The notes: a model not told the origin generated them from the sequence alone. A stretch of 64,000 nucleotides of DNA from Calocera cornea HHB12733 (GCA_001632435.1 KV423925.1:125839-189838), one strand, 5' to 3'. Positions 47,196 through 58,754 are shown, counted from the first letter of the stretch. Translations and numbers: made by a program.

Positions 47196-48621
47196 ATGAT
47201 TATCATTGAGGACGACCCGTTTCTCGACGAGAAGGACCCCCTCCTCGGCATCCTCAGCAGCCCACGAGATGTCGACCTCGCTCTCCCTCCGCCTGTCCCC
47301 CCTGGGCCTCCCCAGACGGTCAATATCCAACTACCTCCGATGAGTAGATGGATGCAGAAGAAGTTGAGATGGTGGAGAACATGGTACGACGCGTTGTTAC
47401 CTCGCGCGGATCACAAGCGCTCATGGTCATTGCGCAGGAAATTACTGCGAAACGTTGGGACCTTGCTGGCAGTTGTCGTTGTTACAACAGTCATAGTCTT
47501 TCTCGCGATACATTTGGCGCAGTACAGGATTGTACCGGTGCGTAATCTCTCCTGCATGTCTCTGCAATCTACTGATGCGGTAGTAGGCCATCCCCCCGTC
47601 CCGAAAGTATTCATGGGATGTACGACGGCATGGCAAGAAGAGGAACGAATACCCACTCGGCATGGGTCAACCTCCGCCGATGGATCTTCCCGATCTATCT
47701 TATCTCCCACCGCCTCGTATTCCTCCGCCAAAAGATCGAATAAGCGCCAACTACGGCTCTCCAACATCATGCAATGCGTCCGAAGCCTTGTTCACCATCG
47801 ACGACCCGCTACGCTATGCCCTCAACGACACAGAGGTGCTGTCCATCCAAGTTCTGGGTACAATAAATGGGACGGTTAGAGTGGAGGTTGGAGAGGGCTT
47901 GTTGCCCGAGATTGCGTTGGTCGTAAATGGAGTCGCGGATGGGTTGAGTGCGTGTCTGTTGGCAAACGAAGGTCCACATCAAGGGTTGGGTATCTGGACA
48001 ACGCCCTTCACTCTCTCGAAGGACGGAACCGGGTTAGTGAAAGCGAAGAACTGCACGAAGAGCCAGCTGGGCGCAGCCTTGGAGATCACCCACTCTGTCG
48101 ACATCGTGATGCGTCTTCCCCACAACGCATCTGTGAAGACATTGGACGTCTGGATCCCCTACATGGGCTTTGAAGTGTCACATCCTATCGAGGCATTTGC
48201 ATTCGACGACGTCGTCATCACCGCCGGTGGAAGCCTCACTTTGCAGGTACGCACCTTCAGAGCCTCCAGCCCCGCATGAACTAATATCGCCCCGATCAGG
48301 GATTGCAATCCCAAAACATATGGGCGACGACCCGCTTTGCACCCATACAAGGCAATATATCGGCATCAGCCGTCTATCTCGCTTCAGATCTCGGGGAGAT
48401 TTGGACTAATATCACAGTCACTGAGCCACAAAACGGCACGGTGCCGTCCATAACGCTTTCCACTTGTAACGCGTACGTTCAGCCATGTAATCTATCTCGC
48501 TCGAACTGACCTTGACGTACCACGCAGGACAATCAACGCGAACATCATGAACCCACAGCCGGGGATGCGGGTGAAGACACGGACAACCAATGCTCCCGCT
48601 GACGTTTTCTACTTGTTTTGA
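47196..48621 (+). CDS. Single-pass (type II) membrane protein of unknown function
   Basis: The start is MIIIEDDPFLDEKDPLLG. A basic stretch (MQKKLRWWRTW ... RSWSLRRKLLR) precedes one strong transmembrane segment (LLAVVVVTTVIVFLAIHLA, about residues 95-115), predicting a cytosolic N terminus and luminal or extracellular C terminus. The C-terminal ~300 residues are beta-rich with many N-glycosylation sites (NDT, NGT, NCT, NAS, NIS, NIT) and repeated LQVLGTINGTVRVEV-like strands. Introns fit at about 47,539-47,587, 48,247-48,298 and 48,477-48,528. It ends ADVFYLF. Glycan-rich luminal domains of this kind are common in fungal hypothetical cell-surface proteins; no family was recognised. Confidence 0.78.
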
Positions 48622-48762
48622 ATCTGTCGGACTACTTCGCATACGCACACATCACCTTGTATAGTAGCGCATCTGTACAAATACACATGGAATGGATCAA
48701 GGAGCTCCCGAGCAGCTGCCGATTTTAATCGCATGGAAGAAAACATGTCACCGCAACGCATT

Positions 48763-49849
48763 TTATTGATCTAGTTGACATCCATAAACTTGCTTCGCGA
48801 CTCGTCTCCATTCAGCCTTGTTGATTGCCCATTCCTCTGCGTATTCTGCTTCTAAGGGATGTAACCTCTTCCCAACGATTACGAGACTGTGCAGCGGCGG
48901 GCCAAAGATATCCTCCGCGTCGTTGAGCTCTTCCAGGGTACCAGCAACAATGCGTTGCTCCGAGGATCCCACCCTGGACATGCCAATGGCCAGTGTTTCT
49001 TTGGGCGAAAGAATGCTCTGCTGGCGCTGAGATTCCGTGTAGAGCAGCTGCTCAACCGCCAGCGGGATTGACATGTATCGTGGCGGCTCATAGATTTTGC
49101 GACCCCTGCCAGCGCACATATCAGCAGCCGTAAGCTTTGAGTACAGCACAGCAGTGATCATACCTGGCCAGATTCTCCTCGCTCTGCTCTTTCACTTTGA
49201 TGTCCAGAAGCACAAGGGTGTGCATTCCCAGATCCGCATTCTCCTTCACGCGATCATAGAAGCTGTCCGGCTTCCAGTTATCGGTAAAGAATACCAGAGA
49301 GACAGCCTGGCCAAAGTTGTAGAGCTGTAGACCACAAGCGCCGATCGCGTTCATGATCGATGCGTTGTGGATGACTCGGCTCGGAATCCCCAACGCCCTT
49401 GCGCGTAGAAGAAGATCGGTATGCGTTGTCGCACTAAGAATGGTCAACGGTACGCTCAGTCATGGGAGGAAGAACCCTCACCCAAAAGGATCTCCAACGA
49501 CGAGGAAAGCGACATCGATGTCTTTGGCACCTTCTAGGATCGCATCGCTCTCCGTCTCCACCATGTCCCGATCAGCTACGATCACGGCTTTGCCATAGAA
49601 AGCTTCCTTGTAGTTACAGTCAGTCTATTTCTCGGAGTATTTCAATCAATTAGGGCATACCAGCTGCTCCTTCGGCACAAGGAGAATGCTCGTATAGGCT
49701 TCCAGGTACACTCGACTGCAAGCTTTGACCGCCTAGATCTCATCAGGGTGAGGCAAGTGAAAGGTTCAGAGAAGCGCTATGAGTACCTCCAGTCCACGAA
49801 GCGTGATGTCCCTTTCGTCGGCGAGCCCGAGTCCAATCACGTATAACAT
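48763..49849 (-). CDS. DPH5: Diphthine (methyl ester) synthase, DPH5
   Basis: SAM-dependent methyltransferase that acts on the modified histidine of eEF2 during diphthamide synthesis, in the cytosol. Start [21 protein letters not shown] is canonical. The central exon carries [50 protein letters not shown] and [22 protein letters not shown]. The last exon has [39 protein letters not shown] and [22 protein letters not shown], ending GCQLDQ. Three or four short introns separate the exons. It is divergent from the Erv2-like gene, with only about 185 bp between start codons. Confidence 0.94.
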
Positions 49850-50034
49850 GTCTGTGTACGCCTCAGTCGAGCTGCAGAAGCAGGTCGAGTGAGTGAGTGG
49901 CCGGCTACAAATGCGGGGCGAGGGCGTGATGTAAGAACCCGTCGCCCTGCCAAGGGTCCTGGCGACCTTTTTGAGTTCCTGGTCGTGCGCCACACCGCTT
50001 CTCAGCGACCTGCCTCTGCTTGTCCACGAGCTGA

Positions 50035-50931
50035 ATGCCGATGGTGTCGCGGTTCACCCGCGTCTTCCTCGCCGTATCTCTGCTACTCACGGTAAGCAGG
50101 CGCCTCTCCTCGTCAACCGTTTACTCACCTCATGCGTCAGCTTGCTCTCGTTTCAGTCTTCTTCAACCCGCCTGTGCGAACATACTTCGACCCATGGACC
50201 GGCGTAGAGCTCAGTGAGGGCGGCGTTGAGCACCGCGGGACCGATGACATGCTTGATTTGGAGAGGGTCATGGGAGGAGATGTGATCATGGGGAAGCTTG
50301 CAAATGAAACAGCAAAGTGCGGCTTGACCATGCGCTGTGCCCGATGAAGTGCTGATCAGGAACAGGGCTGAGTTGGGAAGGGCTGCTTGGAGAGTCCTGC
50401 ACTTGGTGACCTTGAGATATCCCGATGTAAGGACTTCTTCGAGAGAACGTTGATCTTGCGGATATCTCAACTGGGTATCAGAAACCTACCCCGGACCAAC
50501 GCGACACACTGCGGTCGTTCTTCTATCTATTCGCTCGCCTATACCCCTGTGGACAGTGCGCACAGGAGTTTCAGCAGCTCCTGAAAGAGTATCCTCCTCA
50601 GGTCGGTGCTCTTTCCTCCGTGGGCTTGCAATAGACTCATGTTTGCGGTAGACATCATCCCGCAAGACAGCGTCGTTATGGTGTGTCCTGTGCCCTCCGG
50701 TCGTTGTCAAGGAGTACTGAAGCAGAATCCAGGCTATGTCACGTCCACAACCTCGTCAACGAACGTCTTGAAAAGCCCGCATTTGATTGCACGAAGCTCG
50801 ACGAGGCGTATGATTGCGGCTGCGGAACAGACAAAGACAACGAAGATGACGACGACGATCCTTTGATTGAAGGCTTGGCGAGGGATAGGGTCACAAATGA
50901 GGCGCTCCAGAAAGGCGGTATTGGGCTCTAA
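50035..50931 (+). CDS. ERV2: Erv1/Alr-family FAD sulfhydryl oxidase, Erv2-like (ER)
   Basis: Catalyses disulfide formation using FAD and oxygen. The N terminus MPMVSRFTRVFLAVSLLLT is a signal or anchor segment, which fits the ER Erv2 type rather than mitochondrial Erv1. The FAD-binding domain has RAELGRAAWRVLHLVTLRYPD, DQRDTLRSFFYLFARLYPCGQCAQEF (active CxxC), LLKEYPPQ, TSSRKTASLWLCHVHNLVNERLEKPAFDC and YDCGCG. It ends EALQKGGIGL. Five introns fit well: gtaagc...gcgtcag, gtgcgg...gatcag, gtaagg...tatcag, gtcggt...cggtag and gtgtgt...tccag. A second Met at 50,041 is also possible. The acidic tail (DNEDDDDDP) is typical of disordered C termini. Confidence 0.9.
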
Positions 50932-51235
50932 TGCCTGCAATTTACATTTATTTGGGACAGTGTAAGATATTTATCGACTAGATACCCACCAGCAATGACT
51001 CAAGTGATATGCTCTGTTTGCGGCCTCCCATTGCACACGCATAAAGTCGGTGTGCTAGAGGAGGCACAGCTCTATCCCTGCAGACAACGACGTATGCAGA
51101 TCGGTATAACGCGTGTTTATCAATCTCAGACAGAAATTACAACAGAGTACACGGGCACAACAGACAGCATACGGAAAGTCGCAATTTGGCACTACTTCTA
51201 CAAGGTGCCAGAATCCACGTCTTGAGACCACTCGA
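50932..51235. other. Convergent 3' region
   Basis: About 300 bp between convergent genes. A 76-codon plus-strand frame (50,995-51,225) lacks motifs and is more likely UTR. Confidence 0.4.
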
Positions 51236-52584
51236 TCAGATAACCAGTTCCTCTTCGAGATTGTAGCTCTCCAAGTCTTTGTATAGTTTCATACGCTGCT
51301 CGCGCGCTTGAAGAACGCCCTGCACGCTGAAAGTCAACAATCGTGTAGCAATATAAACGGAACGGAACAAGTAACAGACCTCCTCAGGCTCACTCTCCTC
51401 ATCGACTTGATCCGTTTTCTGCCGCTTGCGAAGGTCGGCCTTTGTCCCTTTCGGCGCGGCTTTGGACACTTTTCGCGCTGTCTTCCGAGGCATGGGGTCC
51501 CTTGAAGTATTCTCCTGGTCATTTTTCTTGGTCCTGGCGGCAGAGCGTGGTTTCCGCTTTGGCAGGCGAGCAACAAGATCGTCCGCACCACCAGTTGTGG
51601 CAGCCTTCGATCGTGGCTTGCGGGCCCTCTTAGGGGCTTCAACTTGCTCCACCTCTTCCAATTCTTCTGCCTCTTCCTCCTCCACAGGTTCGAATGCATT
51701 CGTGACGTCTGCGAGTGCGGCATCAACCTCAGCCATGCTCTGCTCTTCCTGCATCCTCCTGCGCATCGGTGAGGCGAAAGGTACGCCATCGGAGAACTGC
51801 ACACTGGGCTCGTCTGCCATGATCTCCGCTTCATGCTGGATCTGCTCCTCCATCCGGTGGATAGCTTCCGACTTCGATGGTCTAAGGCGTTTCTCGAGAG
51901 CGAAGAAGCCGAATGGGTCTGACGACGGAGAGAGAGAGGCATCGCGCGGAGGCTCTGGTTGTGCAGTTGTTTGAGGCCGCGGCCGGATCATCCCAGGACG
52001 GCGCAAGGGTCGTCCAAGACGCTTGGACGGCGGGAGAAGCGCTTGAGTATTGGCATTGGCCTCTCCTGAGTCGGTCGATGACGAGGGCAAACGAGATGGT
52101 GGTGACGAAGGTGGTAGATGGGTAGGCAAGTCATTCTTTGGGGAAGGCGTGACATCCAGAGGCATACTGGGAGGCTCCAGGATGTCCTGCGAGACCGATA
52201 CTGACGCGAGGCTTTCATTGGCGCCCGCATTCAGGATGTCTTCCACACGGTCTTCTGACGTGTCGAGGTTGTTGTTTGGGGTTCGCGGGGAGGAGACCGC
52301 CAACGGCTCGAACACGGGCTGCTCTGTCGATGACACGGTACCTAGCCATTCACCATGAGCGTTTGTCATGCAAGAAAGCCGCATATATGCTCACCTTGAG
52401 GGCTCTCCTGCTCGTCCTGCACCTCGTTCCGCTTGGCCCTGGTAGCACGGCCGCGTGGGGCCCTGGCAGCCGCCGCCTTCGGCGCGCTTGAGCTAGTGGT
52501 TCGGGTCGTCCGACGGGGTCGCTGAGGTGGGCTGTCGCTGGAATCTGTCGTTTGGGTCGCTTGTCTACGCGTGCGGGGCGCCAT
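51236..52584 (-). CDS. Disordered, basic, probably nuclear protein of unknown function
   Basis: Start MAPRTRRQATQTTDSSDSPP. Exon 1 is Arg/Thr/Ala-rich (KAAAARAPRGRATRAKRN) and joins the main exon near QEQESPQ. The body is low-complexity with Pro/Ser segments. One conserved-looking island, DPFGFFALEKRLRPSKSEA, is followed by an acidic helix (EEEEAEELEEVEQVEAP) and several basic clusters (KRARKPRSKAA, KRKPRSAARTKK, RKTARKVSKAAPKGTKA). A final exon ends EQRMKLYKDLESYNLEEELVI. The basic clusters suggest nuclear localisation and nucleic-acid or chromatin contact. I do not recognise the family. Array D begins about 120 bp upstream of its start codon. Confidence 0.72.
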
Positions 52585-52706
52585 GGTGGTGGTGATCTCG
52601 GACGAAGGCGTGCCTGAGGGAAGCGCGGCGCCGGGAGGGGATGACGACGGACTCTGACCAACATCGACGCCGACACACGCGCTGGTCACGTGTCTGACTT
52701 ACTTCA

Positions 52707-52985
52707 CGGGAGCAAATACTTCAGCGGATGCACACATAAGCGGATGTAAAAACGCGGATGCAACACGGGGGCGGCAGTAGAAAAGAGGCCCCGGACGCAA
52801 AATGAGTGATCGGAGGCAAATGTTCGACGGATGCAAGGAAAATTGAGCAGAAGCAAGTATTTTAGCGGAAGCAGAGACGAAAGGGAAGCAAACCCCTCAG
52901 CGGAAGCAAGCCGCTTCGGAAGTAAAGGTTGAAGCATACGACGGAGGCAAATGCAATAACGGAAGAAAGTATCCGAAAATATCCG
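52707..52985 (+). repeat. Array D of the 18-bp core-plus-variable repeat family
   Basis: The shortest and noisiest array, about 16 units, for example cgggagcaaatacttcag, cggaagcagagacgaaag and cggaggcaaatgcaataa. Spacing ranges 14-20 bp. It has the same orientation as the other three arrays and lies between the divergent disordered-protein and monooxygenase genes. Confidence 0.8.
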
Positions 52986-53583
52986 ACAGCAGGATAGATC
53001 CAGAGGGCTGGGCGGCCAGCGGGATGTCGGAGACGCTCGCCTGTTCCTGGCACGGAAGCGGTTGCAGTAACTTAGCACGGGACTGCTTTGCTGCCAGGTT
53101 ACTGTACTTCACCTTGAGTTTGGCCTCGACATACTGTACAGTGCGGCACCAACAATTCCGGTCGGTCAAGGTCAACCCCAGGCAGTCCTCGATCGTCCTA
53201 AATGTTTAGCCTTCGCTTGTTCCGCTCTATGGCGCTGTGGAGAGAACGGTACATTTACTCGCGTGGTTATTCATGAGCAGGCGGCTGTGCTGCGGGGATC
53301 TCCGCATCCACATCAGGGGGACGGACCCGCAGACGGCTAAATGGTTCACCCTCGCAGGGGGTCGATCGAGTCTGTTGGCCGTGGCCGCTGTGGCAGAACC
53401 ATGTGCCAATTCCACATCGATTCCAGCTTGTACTGTCCTGGGCATTCCGCCCCATGACACGCCTCCAGTGCCGGGATGTCAGCCCTCAAAAGGGCAGTCG
53501 CACACACGGCCCGCTTCGTGAGCCTTTAGCCTCTCGCTTCCCTCAGTTTCAAGTCGTGCCAGTCCTCTCTCCTACGCTCCATC
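52986..53583. other. Monooxygenase promoter region
   Basis: About 600 bp between array D and the monooxygenase start. No gene was recognised. Confidence 0.45.
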
Positions 53584-55465
53584 ATGTCCTCCTCCTGGGA
53601 CCAACCTCCTCACGACCCAAACCACCCACCCGACTACGGTCATGATTCGTACCTTTACAAGGTCCCGGCCAAGGTGCCTCTCATCGAGAAGCCCATCGAT
53701 GACTATCGCAAGATGAAGGTTATCGTCAGTGCGTGCCTTGCTTCTCTACCGACATTAACGTAATCACTGATGTTTCCACTCAGTCGGCGCTGGCTTCTCA
53801 GGGATCACCGCTGCAATCCGTCTGCCCCAGCGCGTTCCCAACGTTGACTTTGTCGTGTACGAGAAGAATCCCTCCGTCGGTGGGACGTGGTATGAGAACC
53901 ACTACCCTGGCCTTGCCTGTGACATGTGCGTCCTATACACTCTTCCTAGTACTCATGTACTGAAGTTTCCCAGCCCTGCACATACCTATCAGCTCACTTT
54001 CGAGCCAAATCCCAACTGGAGCGCGTTCTATGCTCCCGGCCCCGAGATCCGAGCGTACCTGGAGGGTGTCACCAAGAAGTACAAGTTGGACCGTCACATC
54101 AAGTTCAACCACAAAGTCACTCGCGCCGAGTGGAACGAGGAGACCGGCAAGTGGACCGTGACCGGCGAGATCCCTGGCTCTGAGGAGAAGTGGGAGGACA
54201 CGGCCGACGCAGTCATTTCCGGCATGGGCTTCCTCAACAAGTGGAAGTATCCTAATATCCCGGGATTGAAGGACTTCAAGGGGAAGATGTGCCATACTGG
54301 CCATTGGTCCCTCGAGCCGGCGGGGGAGGCGTGGAAGGGCCGTCGTGTTGCGGTCGTTGGTGTTGGCTCCAGCGCGATCCAAGTCGTGCCGGCTCTCCAA
54401 CCGTGGGCGGCGCAGGTCGATAACTACGTCCGCGGCAAGACATGGATCGCCGCCCCGATCGCCGCCCCAGTCCTGCAATCCCTCACCGCGTCTGACGGTT
54501 CCGCAAAGGGCAACTACTACTTCACGGAAGAAGAAAGAGCCGAGTTCTCCAAGGACAACGCGAAGCTGTTCGAGTTCCGCTTGAAGCTCGAGGACGAGCT
54601 CAATGCGGTCCATGGTGCGACGATCCGGAACAGCGAGATGCAAAACGGTGCTCGCGCCGCCTTCAAAGAGCTCATGCAGAGGAAGCTGGCGAAGAAACCC
54701 GAGATTGCCGAGCATCTGATACCCAACTTCCCTGTTGCGTGCCGCCGGCTTACGCCTGGTCCCGGTTATCTCGAGTCCCTCACCCAGGACAACGTTGGAT
54801 TTGTTACTTCCGAAATCAAGCGCATCACCGAGACCGGGATCGAGACGGCGGACGGCGAGCACCGTGAATACGACGTGATCGTGATGGCCACCGGATTCGA
54901 CACCACGCACGTTCCGGCCTTCCCCATCATCGCCAACGGCGTTAATGTTCAGGATGCATGGCGCGAGAAGCCCATCACGTACCTCTCTGTCTGCTCGGCC
55001 AATGTGCCGAACTGGTTCAACTCGCTAGGGCCCAACTCGGCCGTCGGCTCCGGATCGCTGCTTGTGCTCCTGGAGAAAGAACTGGAGTACGCCCTCAAGG
55101 CGATCGGCAAGATGCAGCGTGAAGGCATCAAGTCGATGGTCCCCAAGGCACAGGCGGTCGAGGCGTGGACCAACTACATGGACGCCTACTTCCCGCGCAC
55201 GGTGTATTCCGAAAAGTGTCGGTCGTGGTACAAGGGCGGCAAGGAGGAGGGTCGCGTGACCGGTCTGTGGCCGGGCTCGTGCCTGCATGCCGTCTTCGCT
55301 CTGGAGCACCCGCGCTGGGAGGATTTCGACTACGAGTTCCTGCCGGATCACAAGAGCATCCTGAGCTGGCTCGGTAACGGCTGGACGACGATGGAGTACG
55401 AGGAGAAGGTCGGACACCGTGCCTTCTACCTGGAAAACATTGACTATCCCCCGGTGCCCGAGTGA
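53584..55465 (+). CDS. FAD-dependent Baeyer-Villiger-type monooxygenase
   Basis: Predicted to insert an oxygen atom next to a ketone carbonyl using FAD and NADPH; the substrate is unknown. After MSSSWDQPPHDPNHPPDYG, the first dinucleotide fold is KVIVIGAGFSGITAAIRL, then [28 protein letters not shown]. The type I fingerprint FxGxxxHxxxW is present as FKGKMCHTGHW (about residue 210). The NADPH fold is VAVVGVGSSAIQVVPAL, and the ATG motif is VIVMATGFDTTH. It ends IDYPPVPE, with a total of about 590 residues, normal for the family. Two introns fit (about 53,727-53,783 and 53,926-53,973). It is convergent with the glucosidase II gene. Related flavin monooxygenases such as steroid or ketone hydroxylases are alternatives. 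Confidence 0.9.
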
Positions 55466-55682
55466 ATGCGAGGTGAAGTGGAGGTGTGGATGGGTGTATC
55501 TATACGGGCGGCGTGTACCCCCTCTAGGAATCTGGGACGGAATGAATTCATTGGTTAGATACTGTGCTATCCTTTTTGAGTCCAAGTCGGACCGATAAAG
55601 TGTCCTCGACACATCTATGGGCGGCTCTCTCCGTGCCACCTCGGAGCTGGTGCAAGCACCAGGCTTGACAACCGTGTCTCGC

Positions 55683-58600
55683 CTACTCTATGACGATCTC
55701 CCAATCCTTCGTGATGCCCACGCCGGGGTCCTTGACGACGAGTACGCTGGCGACGCCTTCCTGGTTCTTCTTTCCCTCCGCGTGGCTGCCCTTTGTCCAC
55801 TTGAACTCGAGCGCAACCTTGGCGCTGCCTGACACGGCGTGCACGGTCGAAGGCGCGGCGGACAGTCCGAGGACGACGATGCGCTCCACACGCACATCCT
55901 CGATGCTCTTCGCATACTCGTTCTGCGCACTGTACTTGCTCGACAGGTCGACGTCGTACACGGTCTCTGTGGGGTGCGTGGGGACCTTGTCCAGGCTGGC
56001 GATCCTGATGCCCTTCTTGCCCGCCTTGGTAGCGGTGAACTGGCGCCAGACGAGCTCGCCCTGCTGGTACGCGAACGACTCCCCGTCGTCGAGGTAGAGC
56101 TCGCCTTGGGCGGTGCGCTTCGTGGACAGAGCGACGACGAGGGTGAACGGATCGTGCGCCATGAGTGGGGAGGAGCGGCGCGGGCGAAGGCGGAGGGGGA
56201 CGATATGGCCCCCGCGGTAGAACAGGGGGATCGTGTCCAGTGGGCTGGCGACGGTGATGTGCGTGCCGGAGGCAGAGCCGCGGTGGAGCGTGTAGTCGCT
56301 GTAGGAGTAGTAGACCTGGTCCTCGGGCAGGTAGACGGCCGTCTCCGTCACGCCTGCGTCCGTGACGGGCTTGACGAGCATGGCGTCTCCGATGTAGAAC
56401 TGGTCGTCGATGGCGAAGCCGCCCTCGTGCTTGGGGAAGACGACGTAATGTGGGCTGGTGGAGGTCAGCTGGGGTAGCTGCTGCGGACGGAAGGGCTTAC
56501 CGGATAGGCGGGGTGCCGCTGACGCTCGCCTCGTGCATGAGCGTGTACCAGACGGGAAGCATGGCGTATCTGAGCTCGAGGGCGTCGCGCACGATGCTCC
56601 TGTACGGGTCCTCGAGGAGGTAGGGCTCCCTCCTCTTGGTGTCGATGTGGGCATGGCCCCGGAAGAAGGTGGCAAAGATGCCGAGCTGGTACCAGCGCGT
56701 GAGCATCTCGGGGGACGGGTTGCCGAAGAAGCCGCCGACGTCCGCGCCGGCGAAGGACATGCCCGTGACGGCCAGGGTGAGCGTCATGGGTATGCCGACC
56801 TTCATGTGGGCCCAGGTGCCGCCGTTGTCGCCCGTCCAGACGGCGCCGTACTTCTGGCTGCCCGGGTAGAAGCTGCGGGAGAGGACAAAGGGCCGCTTGG
56901 CCGGGTGCTCCCGCTCGGTCAGGGCGAGCGCGGTCTGTTTCTGGAAGAGCATCCCGTTGATGTTGTGCACGTCCCGGTGCTCCCACCCGCCGTGGTGGAG
57001 GTTGTCCTTGGGCATGGTGATCTCGGGGCCGTTGAAGACGCTCGGCTGGGACGGGGCCGGGGCCGGGGTGAGCACTGTGTGGGTGAAGGCATAACGCAGC
57101 TCACCTCGTTCATGTCGTTCCAGATGAACAGATCCTTGGTGGAGTCGGTCCAGCCCTCGCCCTCCTTGGCATCCCCGAGCCTGAACAGGCCCCGCCACCA
57201 CGCCCAGCTGTCCGGGTGGAAGAAGTCGGCGTACGCGCTGGCGCCGGGCCAGCACCAGCCCTCGTACTCCTGGCCGTTGGACTTTTTGATGAGGACGTCC
57301 CGTTGCTGTGCCTGGGTGTACACAAAGTAGCTCGCCGTCTTCTTCAGGTGCGGGTCGACGATGGCGACCATCTTGCGGCGGGGCTCGGCGACGGCGGCGA
57401 GCATTGCGCGCGGGTCGGGGAAGTTTGCCTTGTCCCAGACAAAGTACTTCTTCTCCTCGGCGTACTCGACGTCGAGCCAGGTGACGTCGAGCGGCATGCG
57501 CGCGTCGTCGAAGCGGCGCTGCACGTCCAGCACGTCCCTGCTGGAGATGTAGTTCCAGCGGCACTGGTGGTAGCCGAGCGCGAAGAGCTGGGGGAGCGCC
57601 GAGGGCCCCGTGAGCGCGGTGTACTGCTTGAAGAGGGCGGCGGGGGACGGGCCGGGGAGGAGGAAGAGGTCGAGGATGCCGCTCTCGGTCACCCAGTGCG
57701 TGCTCATCCCCGCGCCCGCGCCCCGCTCGGGCCGCGCCACGTCGATCCACGTCTCCGCGCCGGTGAGGAAGAGCACGGCGACGGTGCCGGCGGCGCTGTG
57801 GGCATGCATGAGCGGGATGCTCCCGTAGAGGGCCATGGGCGAGTCCGGGAGGTACTCGAACACATCGAGGTTGTACAGCCGGTACGGCTCGGTGTATGCG
57901 TTCCCCGGCGGCTGCGTCGTCGGGAGGGAGAGCGGGGCGGCGTGCTCGGGGATGCCGTAGACGTGCTGGGCGTGCGGGAAGGTGATGTCGAGAGAGAGCG
58001 ACTCGGGGCCCTTGGGCTTGGAGTCCGTGTGCCCGCCGAAGGACTCGCTCCAGTACCCGTCCTCCTCCGCGCCCTCGAACCACGCTGTGGGCCGCTGGGC
58101 AGGCGCGGGCGGCTCGAGCACGGCCTGCTCGCCCGAGGGGGGCGCGGGGTCGACCGCCGGCACCGGCACCGGCGCCGGCGCGTCCTCCTTGACGCGGAAG
58201 TGCTCCATGTGCAGCAGGCCGCGGCCGTTCAGGCTGACCGTCTCCTTGCCGTCCTGCCACAGGCTGATGCGGAGGGGCGCGTACTGGATGTGGAGCTCGA
58301 CCTCGCCCCCCTCGCTCGTCGTGGACCGGGCGATGATGTGCCGCTCGCCGCGTGACCACTTGGCGGTGCCGAGGGGCGGGTCGCGGTGGAGGGCCCAGCG
58401 GGCGGCCTCGTCGTAGCGTTTCCTGAGGCCGTCTACTTGGTCCATGCTGATTCTGAAGAGGCCGTCGGGGAGGACATGGACGTGGAGGGAGAAGGATATG
58501 TGCGGGTAGAGAGCGCTGTGGACGCGCCCGCGGAGAGTGCTGCCCGCGCTGTCGATGTCGAGCCCGTCGTGGAGGAGGGAGTAGGGCGACTGCCAGGCGT

Positions 58601-58754
58601 CGCCTGCGTCTGCCGCGCGTGCTGCGAGGGCGCGTCCGCGCCTGCAGAATGCGGACTGTGCGCAGGTCTTGAAGTCATGTGACTTTACTGCGTGTGCGGG
58701 TGGGAGGAGGGCGACGAGGGCGAGCAGGGCGAGGGCGACGACGGCGAACGTCAT
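55683..58754 (-). CDS. GLS2: Glucosidase II alpha subunit (GH31), ER
   Basis: Removes the inner alpha-1,3-glucoses from N-glycans in the ER and so controls the calnexin cycle and glycoprotein folding. The signal peptide MTFAVVALALLALVALLPPAHA is followed by the diagnostic HDFKTCAQSAFCRRGRALAA. The barrel has YHQCRWNY and DVTWLDVEYAEEKKYF. The nucleophile Asp lies in IWNDMNEPSVFNGPE (across an intron), and the acid/base Asp in YGAVWTGDNGG. FAGADVGGFFGNPSPEML, TFFRGHAHIDTKRREPYL and ALELRYAMLPVWY complete the catalytic region. The beta-sandwich C terminus ends GITKDWEIVIE. Two introns (about 57,045-57,103 and 56,457-56,504) join three long exons. Its beta partner would carry the ER-retrieval signal. 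Confidence 0.95.

Noticed and set aside
50995..51225. 76-codon plus-strand ORF with CSVCGLP motif
   Set aside because: Only two cysteines, no homology recognised, and it lies in the 3' gap between convergent genes.
53933..54910. 325-codon minus-strand ORF opposite the monooxygenase
   Set aside because: It is antisense to a complete, motif-rich monooxygenase and has no recognisable domain.
56458..58416. Long plus-strand ORFs opposite glucosidase II (up to 379 codons)
   Set aside because: They are shadows of the GC-rich coding strand; the minus strand carries the full GH31 motifs.
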